Source: CBFIJI01 sp965662885
GTDB lineage: Bacteria; Bacteroidota; Bacteroidia; Flavobacteriales; Flavobacteriaceae
Assembly: GCA_965662885.1 (NCBI GenBank)
Contig: CBFIJI010000070.1
Location: 1 to 11,104, forward strand
DNA: 11,104 nt
Reading direction: 5' to 3'
Position numbers and translations under genes: made by a program. Of this stretch, positions 5,417 through 11,104 are shown one piece after another. The notes under the pieces are model-generated. The model made no database searches, had not been told where the DNA came from, and saw only the letters and a list, made by a program, of their open reading frames with translations. Every line of letters begins with the position of its first letter. The first letter of the stretch is position 1.

Positions 5417-5758
5417 ATGCAAGAAAATAAACAACTTTTAGTCATCCTTCACCTTAGTCAACTATTCGATTTAATTTCTGGTTTCGGGGGTTTAATAATT
5501 CCTTTTGTCCTCTGGATAACCAAAAAAGAGGAAGTTTTTGAAATGGATTATCATGGAAAAAACGTCATTAATTTTCAACTGAGCATGTTCTTATACAGCT
5601 TACTTGCAATTCCTATGATATTCTTTTTTGGACTCGGCTATATCCTATTAGGAGTCATAGCACTGCTAATTTTATTTTTTTCAATCATCAATGCAATCAA
5701 TGCAAGTAAAGGTAGAGATTCCCATTATCCTTTTAGTATACGATTTATTAAATCTTAA
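5417..5758 (+). CDS. DUF4870 family membrane protein
   Basis: This 113-residue protein matches the DUF4870 (Tic20-like) small membrane family. It has a first hydrophobic segment around residues 8-34 with GGLIIPFVLWITKK, the conserved linker EVFEMDYHGKNVINFQLS (about 39-56), and then two closely spaced membrane helices (about 57-94). It ends with a basic, polar tail. Family members are inner-membrane proteins of unknown biochemical role, common in Firmicutes and Bacteroidota. The start ATG at 5417 lies 73 bases from the divergent mnmE start; a weak TAGTATTG, one mismatch from TAnnTTTG, lies just upstream at about 5395-5402. The stop TAA overlaps the stop of the convergent acyltransferase gene. 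Confidence 0.85.
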   Translation: MQENKQLLVILHLSQLFDLISGFGGLIIPFVLWITKKEEVFEMDYHGKNVINFQLSMFLYSLLAIPMIFFFGLGYILLGVIALLILFFSIINAINASKGRDSHYPFSIRFIKS

Positions 5759-6888
5759 AGCTCTTTCGTAAACGTAGCCCGTTTTTTATGGAGACGGTGG
5801 GTATAGTTTTTCCATAGCTTTTGTATTGCACTATTTTCTTCTAGTTCAGGATTGGTTTCTACGGTGGTAATACCAAAAGCGTTAAAGGACTTTTGCATTT
5901 CATTAAAAATGATTGCTGTTATCCCTTTATTTTGAAAATCTGGACGAATACCAATAAGGTAAAATGAAGCTCTATTATTGAAATACATCGCTTTAAAAAG
6001 GTGTAAATACCCCAGTAAACTTAATTTTCCATTAACCTTTTTTAGTGCTTTAGTAAAAGAAGGTAGTGTAATGGAAAAAGCGATCATATCTCCTTTATTA
6101 TCAACGACACACTTGATAAACTTTGGATTCATAAAACGGATAAAACGTTTTTTATAATGTTCGATTTGGTAGGGTTGGATAGGGACAAAAGTTTGAAGTT
6201 TATTGTATGTTTTATCTAAAAGTTCGAACATTTCATCAACATAGGGAACGATATCTTTTCGTGATTTAAAATCAACAAGCTGAAGTTTATAGCGTTCCAT
6301 GACAATATCTGAAAAGCGTTTTACCTTTTCTGGTGACTCGGAATAATCATGTATTTGGATTTCATATTCCACCCACTGTGCCAACTTTTTAAAGCCAAGC
6401 ATTTTAAAATGCTCCTGATAGTAGGGGGCGTTATAATTGGTAATCATAGTGTTTAGTTCTTCAAAACCATACACAAGGAGTCCTGCTTTATCAAGATTTG
6501 AAAAACCAACGGGGCCTTCAATAGTGGATAGTTTATTTGCTTTACCTACTGCAATTACTTTTTCAAGAAGCATACGGCTAACTTCAACATCATCGATAGT
6601 GTCAAACCATCCAAAACGGACTTTGCTTTTTCCTAAATCATTTACTTCAATCCAGTTAATAATCGCGGCAATTCTCCCCACTATTTCATTGCCTTTATAG
6701 GCTAGATAAAAGCGGGCCTCAGCATTCTGATAAACCGGATTGACATTTGGATCAATGGTTTCTATTTCATCTGCTATGATGGGGGGAACCCAATAGGGAT
6801 TGTTTTTGTATAATTTGAAAGGGAAACGTACAAAAAGGTCATATCCTTTTTTATCCGTTACTTCTTTGATAACTAGGGTCGAACTCAT
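5755..6888 (-). CDS. GNAT-type acyltransferase of the BcerS/YghO-like family (possible bacterial ceramide synthase)
   Basis: I chose ATG at 6888 (377 residues): it follows the upstream gene's stop by one base and begins the conserved part. Upstream in-frame sequence to 6981 lies inside the previous gene. Landmarks are NNPYWVPP (residues 29-36), EGPVGFSN (124-131), and near the C terminus a GNAT cofactor-loop-like segment, RPDFQNKG (315-322). This layout fits the family containing E. coli YghO and the Caulobacter ceramide synthase bCerS, which N-acylates a long-chain sphingoid base. Many Bacteroidota make sphingolipids or sulfonolipids, so a ceramide-type acylation is plausible, but no serine palmitoyltransferase gene is in the window to confirm it. 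The family call comes from recall of motifs. It is probably translationally coupled to the beta-barrel gene before it. Confidence 0.75.
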   Translation of the reverse strand: MSSTLVIKEVTDKKGYDLFVRFPFKLYKNNPYWVPPIIADEIETIDPNVNPVYQNAEARFYLAYKGNEIVGRIAAIINWIEVNDLGKSKVRFGWFDTIDDVEVSRMLLEKVIAVGKANKLSTIEGPVGFSNLDKAGLLVYGFEELNTMITNYNAPYYQEHFKMLGFKKLAQWVEYEIQIHDYSESPEKVKRFSDIVMERYKLQLVDFKSRKDIVPYVDEMFELLDKTYNKLQTFVPIQPYQIEHYKKRFIRFMNPKFIKCVVDNKGDMIAFSITLPSFTKALKKVNGKLSLLGYLHLFKAMYFNNRASFYLIGIRPDFQNKGITAIIFNEMQKSFNAFGITTVETNPELEENSAIQKLWKNYTHRLHKKRATFTKEL

Positions 6889-6889
6889 A

Positions 6890-7936
6890 TTATATTTTTC
6901 GAACTTTACGCCTATTTTTTTTTGACTTCTTAACGTTTTTAGCTCTTCTTCTTTCTTCTCTCTTCCTTTCTTTATATGCATTATTGTCTAATACTTTATC
7001 CAGATTAATGTAATCCTTATGAAAATCCAATCGATATGAAAAGCCCAAGTTAGTTAAAAATAAGCTAGGTGTTGTCTTTAAGTTGGAAGCTACATTAAAA
7101 TCTATTTGAAGGTCATTATTCAAAAGAAAGGCCAAGCCTGTGCGGAAAATAAAATCAGAATTAAATGTTCCATAAATACCTTGATTTTCAATGTAAACAC
7201 TTCCGGTAGGGCTAAACGAATGGGTAAGGGTTACTGCATAACTCATTTCTGGGTACTTTGTTGTAATTCGATCAAGCATAAAATTACTCACCAGTACCCA
7301 TTTCTTTAAGAAGTGAGATTGTGTAACTAAAACAGCACGGTAATTAAAGAAAGGTTCCTTTTCGTTTTCTATTCCGATGTTTTGAAAAAAGATGGGTTGA
7401 TATAAAGACGAAAAAGTATTACCATATGGAAAAGGATTTTGATTTTCAAAACTCAAATTTGTACCTGCAATAATAGAAATTGCAGGAATTAAGTCCTTCA
7501 ATTGAAAACTATTATTGGCTTTCCAACTGTATAAATTAACCTCTTGTTTGTTTTTGTAAGGATCAAAAATTAAATATTTAAATCCTATAAAATTTTGAAT
7601 ATACCCCTTTTGTTTGATCTCTAAAGTGGGGGTAACCCCCTTTTCGATAAGTAGTCCAGAAAAATGTTGTGTTTGTAAATGAAATTCTAGACGATCAGAA
7701 AATATTCCTGTACGAAAGGAAAAAAAAATACTTCGACCATTCAACAATGATTCGTTGTATTGTGCATGTCGATAGCTTCTATACTCCACGGCCCCCTCAA
7801 GTTGAAGGACTCGCCTTCCAACGGAAAAAGCACCACTCGAAATCCCAGGTCGGTTCGAATTGATTTGATCCGTATATTGGCCATTAAGTAGGCAGGAAAT
7901 CAAAGTTAAAGGCGCAAAAAGTAAGCGTGATAACAT
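6890..7936 (-). CDS. Outer-membrane beta-barrel-like protein (transporter/MetA-pathway-type family) with basic C-terminal tail
   Basis: This 348-residue protein starts with an export signal (residues 1-20, LTLISCLLNGQ). The motif QINSNRPGISSGAFSVG, followed by VLQLEGAVEY, is typical of a Bacteroidota outer-membrane barrel family often annotated as transporter or phenol MetA degradation-like. Alternating hydrophobic and polar beta strands continue to about residue 310 (LGFSYRLDF). The end is unusual: residues 321-348 contain 17 Lys or Arg and would be an unlikely part of a barrel. No substrate can be assigned. The start is ATG at 7936; the stop lies 1 base before the acyltransferase ATG, so the two genes form a tight pair and may act on the same envelope component (inference). 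Confidence 0.8.
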   Translation of the reverse strand: MLSRLLFAPLTLISCLLNGQYTDQINSNRPGISSGAFSVGRRVLQLEGAVEYRSYRHAQYNESLLNGRSIFFSFRTGIFSDRLEFHLQTQHFSGLLIEKGVTPTLEIKQKGYIQNFIGFKYLIFDPYKNKQEVNLYSWKANNSFQLKDLIPAISIIAGTNLSFENQNPFPYGNTFSSLYQPIFFQNIGIENEKEPFFNYRAVLVTQSHFLKKWVLVSNFMLDRITTKYPEMSYAVTLTHSFSPTGSVYIENQGIYGTFNSDFIFRTGLAFLLNNDLQIDFNVASNLKTTPSLFLTNLGFSYRLDFHKDYINLDKVLDNNAYKERKREERRRAKNVKKSKKNRRKVRKI

Positions 7937-8169
7937 TCCTTCAAATTTGCATGCAAGATACTGTGATTTTTATGAAATAGACACGACCTAAATCACCTTT
8001 TAATTTAGAGTATTTTGACAGTATTCTAACCATTGTTATTCCATTAAAAATAAGAAAGAAAGTATCAAATTAATTCGTTGAACTTTTAATTTTTCGTTAA
8101 AAAATAGTGCTGATTTTTTTAGCTTTACCACTAAAATATTTAGCTGTTGAATGCCAATACAGTCGACTT

Positions 8170-8203
8170 TTAGGGGGTTTGTTCATGATAATTAACCCTC
8201 TAA
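8170..8203 (+). repeat. Hairpin in the divergent intergenic region
   Basis: TTAGGGGGTT (8170-8179) pairs with AACCCTCTAA (8194-8203): 10 bp with one G-T pair and a 14-base loop, then CTATTTTC. The G5 run stands out in AT-rich DNA. There is no + strand gene upstream to terminate, so it may be an operator, an RNA 3' end or a leader element; no role can be assigned. Confidence 0.4.
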
Positions 8204-8270
8204 CTATTTTCTAATTCGTTGATTTAAATAGCGGATATCCTATTTATGGGGTAACTTAAACACAAAAGAT

Positions 8271-8300
8271 TTTATGTTCAGCCCGAAAAGCTTAATTTTG
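8271..8300 (+). promoter_or_regulatory. Probable promoter of the DUF4834-yfhO operon
   Basis: TAATTTTG at 8293-8300 matches TAnnTTTG exactly. The -33 position 19 bases upstream has only TTT (8271-8273), so the upstream box is weak. The predicted start near 8306 leaves a very short leader before the TTG start codon at 8320. Confidence 0.45.
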
Positions 8301-8319
8301 ATAATTAAAACACGAAATA

Positions 8320-8523
8320 TTGGGAGTACTATTTAAATTTTTATTGATCGTTTTTGCCCTCGTTTACCTTTTAAGGGCTGCAGCTCCATTTTTATTCAAA
8401 CTGTTGTTTTCCAATTTGGTACGACAACGTGAAAAAAAAGAAGCCAAACAACCTACTTCAAAAAAGAAAGATAACGCTACAGAAGGCCTTGGGGAATATA
8501 TCGATTATGAAGAAATTGAATAA
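8320..8523 (+). CDS. DUF4834 family small membrane protein
   Basis: This 67-residue protein starts at TTG 8320. The frame is closed by TAA at 8302-8304 and holds no ATG before the hydrophobic segment, so TTG is the only reasonable start. A membrane segment covers about residues 3-32 (FKFLLIVFALVYLLRAAAPF and following). A Lys-, Arg- and Gln-rich linker comes next, and then the characteristic acidic C terminus GEYIDYEEIE. This architecture matches DUF4834, small inner-membrane proteins of Bacteroidota with no known function, which I recall being found next to yfhO-type genes. Its last 17 bases overlap the YfhO-family start, which suggests translational coupling and a linked role in envelope assembly. 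Confidence 0.8.
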   Translation: MGVLFKFLLIVFALVYLLRAAAPFLFKLLFSNLVRQREKKEAKQPTSKKKDNATEGLGEYIDYEEIE

Positions 8524-10936
8524 GTCTTTTTTCAAAACTCTTTTTTTCCCTCATGGATTGATTGTCATAGGATTTGCATTAATTGCATTAGCGTTTTATT
8601 ATCCATTACTTTCAGGGGAACAGCTTTTACAATCAGACATTATCCAATATCAGGGAATGTCAAAGGAATTAAATGATACACGAGAGGCTACTGGGGAAGA
8701 AACGTATTGGGTTGACAATGCCTTTGGTGGAATGCCAACCTACCAGATAGGAGCTAAATATCCTGCTGATTTTTTAACGCCAATTCATCAAATCATTCGA
8801 ATCCTCCCTCGACCAGCACATTTGCTGTTTTTGTATTTCTTTTCCTTTTATCTATTACTAATTATCTTAAAAGTTCGATGGTATACTGCTTTATTCGGTG
8901 CCTTTGCCTATGGTTTTTCAACCTATCTATTGATTATTCTTCAAGTAGGGCATAACACCAAAGCAATGGCTTTAGCCTATATGCCACTAGTATTTTCGGG
9001 GGTGTTGTTACTATTTCAGGATAAGAAAATTGCAGGAATAGCACTTACCACCATAGCTTTATCCCTTCAGATTAGGGCTAATCACTATCAGATGACCTAT
9101 TATATGTTGTTGTTGTTGGCGGTATTTATTGTGGTAAAGATTTACAACGCCTTTAAAGAAAAAAAACTACAATTATTTAGCACTCGATTTTTTCTTTTAA
9201 TAAGTGCAGCAATTTTGGCACTTGGTTTCAATGCTACTCCAATTTTAGCTACTGCTGAATATTCAGCATTCAGTACGCGAGGGGCAACGGAGCTACAACG
9301 CAATGCAGATGGTAGCCCCAAAGAGCAAAGTTCTGGATTAGATTATGATTATATCACCGAATATAGCTATGGTATTTTTGAAAGTATTGGCTTAGTTGCA
9401 CCTCGAGTACAGGGTGGAGGGTCACGTGAAAATCTTGGAAAAGAATCAGCCATTTATGAATTTCTAACCCAACAAGGGGTGCCACATAATCAAGCTCTTG
9501 AATTTTCTAAAAATGTTCCTACCTACTGGGGGATGCAACCCATACTAGAAGCTCCAGCTTATATTGGGATATCCGTTGTCTTTTTTGCTTTGATTGGACT
9601 GTTTATAGTTCGAGGAAAACTCAAATATTGGCTACTTATAGGTTCTTTGTTTGCATTGTTCTTGTCATGGGGTAAAAACTTTCCAGCACTGACCAATTTC
9701 TTCATCGATTATTTTCCACTGTATAACAAGTTTCGGGCTGTTTCCTCTATACAAGTAATTTTGGCGTTTTGTTTGCCTGTTTTAGCAGCCTTAGGAATTC
9801 ATTCGCTATTTCAGTCTAAAAAAGAAGTAGTTCCACTTATTTTACGCATAGGGGGAGGCTTACTTGGTTTTTTATTATTGGTGCTTTTTTCAAAAGGAAT
9901 GTTGTCGTTTTCCGGAGTTTCCGATCCCTACCTTAAAGAAGGATATGGAGCGGTTTTATTTGCAGAAATTATTGCTGCACGAAAGGCAATATTTACTCAA
10001 GATTTAATTCGTGCAATTGTTTTTTCTATTATACTGCTTGGAATTGTTGTTGGATATCTTTATCAAAAAATCAACAAACGACTAACGATTACCGCATTAA
10101 TTCTCATCGTATTGGTCGATTTGATTGGGATTTCCAATCGCTATATTGACCGTTCTCGATTTGTTTCTGGACGTCAAATACAACAAGCCTTCCAAATGAC
10201 CCCAGCTGATCAAGCCATTTTACAGGACACTACAAGATATCGTGTTTATGAACCACGTCTTGGACTCACTGGAGCAAGAACTTCTTATTTCCATAAAGCT
10301 TTAGGCGGGTATCACGGGGCAAAACCTAGACGCTTTGAAGAACTTTTCACTTATTACACTACGCATCAAATCAGCGGGATTTTAGACATGCTCAATGTCA
10401 AATATCTCCTTTATGAGGGCGAAGAAGGTCTTCAGCCTATGCGAAATCCAAATGCCTTAGGTAATGCTTGGTTTGTAGATTCTTTAGTAATGGTCAAAGA
10501 CACCGATGCTGTTTTAGAAGGCTTAAAAACCCTTGATGTTAAAAAGGAGGCTTTACTCATTGCATCCAAAACGAATAATGATTTTCCTAGAAATTTTACA
10601 CCTGACAGTACCGCAACCATAGATTTAATAGCATCCAGCCCAGGAAAATTAAACTATACGTCCAACAGTTTGCATGACCAATTGGTAGTATTTTCTGAAA
10701 TTTTTTACCCTAAAGGTTGGGTCTTAACCATCGATGGAGTAGTGACACCTATTTTAAACGTTAATTATGTTCTTCGTGCTGCTTACCTTCCTAAGGGAAG
10801 CCATGAGCTTGAAATGTCTTTTCAACCTCCAGTTGTTCGTTTGGGGACTCAAATTCGTTGGGGTAGCCTTCTTTTATTTATCTTAATGATGGTAGGTTTA
10901 ATCTATCAAAACAAGCTTAAGGCTTCCAAGGAGTAA
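8507..10936 (+). CDS. YfhO-family polytopic membrane protein (GT-C-like glycosyltransferase candidate)
   Basis: I chose ATG at 8507 (809 residues, MKKLNKSFF...). It precedes the first membrane helix directly and overlaps the DUF4834 stop; an earlier in-frame ATG at 8429 would add only a basic out-of-context leader. The first helix is about residues 15-35. The first outer loop has the conserved LQSDIIQYQGM, with Asp44 at the position of the catalytic acid of GT-C enzymes, followed by WVDNAFGGMPTYQ. About a dozen membrane helices follow, then a long extracytoplasmic domain (roughly 560-780) ending in YPKGWVLTIDGVVTP and YLPKGSHELEMSF, and one last helix. YfhO of Bacillus takes part in glycosylating lipoteichoic acid; the Bacteroidota role is unknown. 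A flippase-like gene starts 4 bases later, which fits envelope glycan assembly. Confidence 0.9.
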   Translation: MKKLNKSFFKTLFFPHGLIVIGFALIALAFYYPLLSGEQLLQSDIIQYQGMSKELNDTREATGEETYWVDNAFGGMPTYQIGAKYPADFLTPIHQIIRILPRPAHLLFLYFFSFYLLLIILKVRWYTALFGAFAYGFSTYLLIILQVGHNTKAMALAYMPLVFSGVLLLFQDKKIAGIALTTIALSLQIRANHYQMTYYMLLLLAVFIVVKIYNAFKEKKLQLFSTRFFLLISAAILALGFNATPILATAEYSAFSTRGATELQRNADGSPKEQSSGLDYDYITEYSYGIFESIGLVAPRVQGGGSRENLGKESAIYEFLTQQGVPHNQALEFSKNVPTYWGMQPILEAPAYIGISVVFFALIGLFIVRGKLKYWLLIGSLFALFLSWGKNFPALTNFFIDYFPLYNKFRAVSSIQVILAFCLPVLAALGIHSLFQSKKEVVPLILRIGGGLLGFLLLVLFSKGMLSFSGVSDPYLKEGYGAVLFAEIIAARKAIFTQDLIRAIVFSIILLGIVVGYLYQKINKRLTITALILIVLVDLIGISNRYIDRSRFVSGRQIQQAFQMTPADQAILQDTTRYRVYEPRLGLTGARTSYFHKALGGYHGAKPRRFEELFTYYTTHQISGILDMLNVKYLLYEGEEGLQPMRNPNALGNAWFVDSLVMVKDTDAVLEGLKTLDVKKEALLIASKTNNDFPRNFTPDSTATIDLIASSPGKLNYTSNSLHDQLVVFSEIFYPKGWVLTIDGVVTPILNVNYVLRAAYLPKGSHELEMSFQPPVVRLGTQIRWGSLLLFILMMVGLIYQNKLKASKE

Positions 10937-10940
10937 AAAT

Positions 10941-11104
10941 ATGGGGATCATTGCACGTCAATCTATCTACAATGTCTTTAGTATATTTTTAGCCCTTATT
11001 TTAGGTGCTTTAAACACCTTATACTTATACCCCACCTATTTGGGAAAAGAGTTTCAAGGATTAATTATTGCTTTATTAGCGTATTCTAATTTGATACAGC
11101 CTTT
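10941..11104 (+). CDS. Polysaccharide flippase-like membrane protein (N-terminal part, runs off the window)
   Basis: ATG at 10941, 4 bases after the YfhO-family stop, opens a frame to the window end (54 codons seen). The protein begins MGIIARQSIYNVFSIFLALI and continues GALNTLYLYPTYLGKEFQG before a second hydrophobic stretch. This start (short basic head, helix, GALNTLYLYP, then a Gly-Lys-Glu loop) is typical of Bacteroidota Wzx-type lipopolysaccharide or polysaccharide flippases of the MOP superfamily, which move lipid-linked glycans across the inner membrane. The remainder, normally some 400 residues more, is outside the window, so the call rests on the N terminus and on the operon context with YfhO. 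Confidence 0.7.
   Translation, partial: MGIIARQSIYNVFSIFLALILGALNTLYLYPTYLGKEFQGLIIALLAYSNLIQP

Larger units (their letters stand above)
7937..8319. other. 383-base divergent intergenic region
   Basis: It separates the minus-strand beta-barrel gene from the + strand DUF4834-yfhO operon. It must hold promoters for both. On the + side there is a perfect -7 element at 8293-8300. On the minus side, CAAATTTG (7951-7944) is one mismatch from TAnnTTTG but has no clear -33 partner. A 10-bp hairpin is at 8170-8203. I found no protein gene or tRNA. Confidence 0.6.

Noticed and set aside
6889..6981. A longer start for the acyltransferase at 6981.
   Set aside because: The extra 31 residues are Lys/Glu-rich, lie entirely inside the beta-barrel gene's basic tail region in another frame, and precede the conserved start at ATG 6888.
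8429..8506. A longer start for the YfhO-family protein at 8429.
   Set aside because: The extra 26 residues are the frame-shifted image of the Lys-rich linker of the DUF4834 gene; the ATG at 8507 directly precedes the first membrane helix.

Overview
The window looks like a chromosomal segment of a member of the Bacteroidota, most likely Flavobacteriaceae. The DNA is AT-rich. Clear Bacteroidota-type promoters (TTG, a spacer of 18-19 bases, then TAnnTTTG) are visible, and Shine-Dalgarno sequences are essentially absent. The gene families also fit: GH20 hexosaminidase, DUF4834 followed by a YfhO-type membrane protein, DUF4870, and a BcerS/YghO-like acyltransferase. This placement is inferred from family character, not from an rRNA gene.

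Left part (1-2473): the 3' end of a GH20 beta-N-acetylhexosaminidase on the + strand meets a minus-strand group. That group is a secreted SGNH/GDSL hydrolase, a secreted SHOCT-tailed protein of unknown role, and a pterin-4a-carbinolamine dehydratase. The stop codons of the hexosaminidase and the dehydratase interlock. A perfect 15-bp hairpin inside the dehydratase gene could end the hexosaminidase transcript.

Middle (2474-3942): a 500-base gap carries the most notable structure in the window, a tandem duplication of a 128-130 base unit. Each copy has its own consensus promoter, followed by a roughly 55-base hairpin that exposes a CCCCTCC loop, and then a T-rich tail. This looks like a pair of paralogous small RNAs. 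Downstream are a 62-residue unrecognised protein, a probable 39-residue membrane protein immediately after it in another frame, and a convergent small lipoprotein with a good promoter. A strong terminator for mnmE sits inside a larger inverted repeat.

Right-centre (3943-7936): mnmE (tRNA wobble-uridine modification GTPase) is divergent from a DUF4870 membrane protein. The DUF4870 gene converges, with overlapping stops, on a minus-strand pair: an outer-membrane beta-barrel-like protein with a very basic tail, followed after 1 base by a BcerS/YghO-like GNAT acyltransferase, a possible ceramide-synthase-type enzyme.

Right end (8320-11104): a + strand operon consists of a DUF4834 small membrane protein (TTG start), an overlapping 809-residue YfhO-family polytopic membrane protein, and, 4 bases later, the start of a polysaccharide-flippase-like protein. 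The set points to cell-envelope glycan or lipid assembly, but the substrate cannot be read from sequence.
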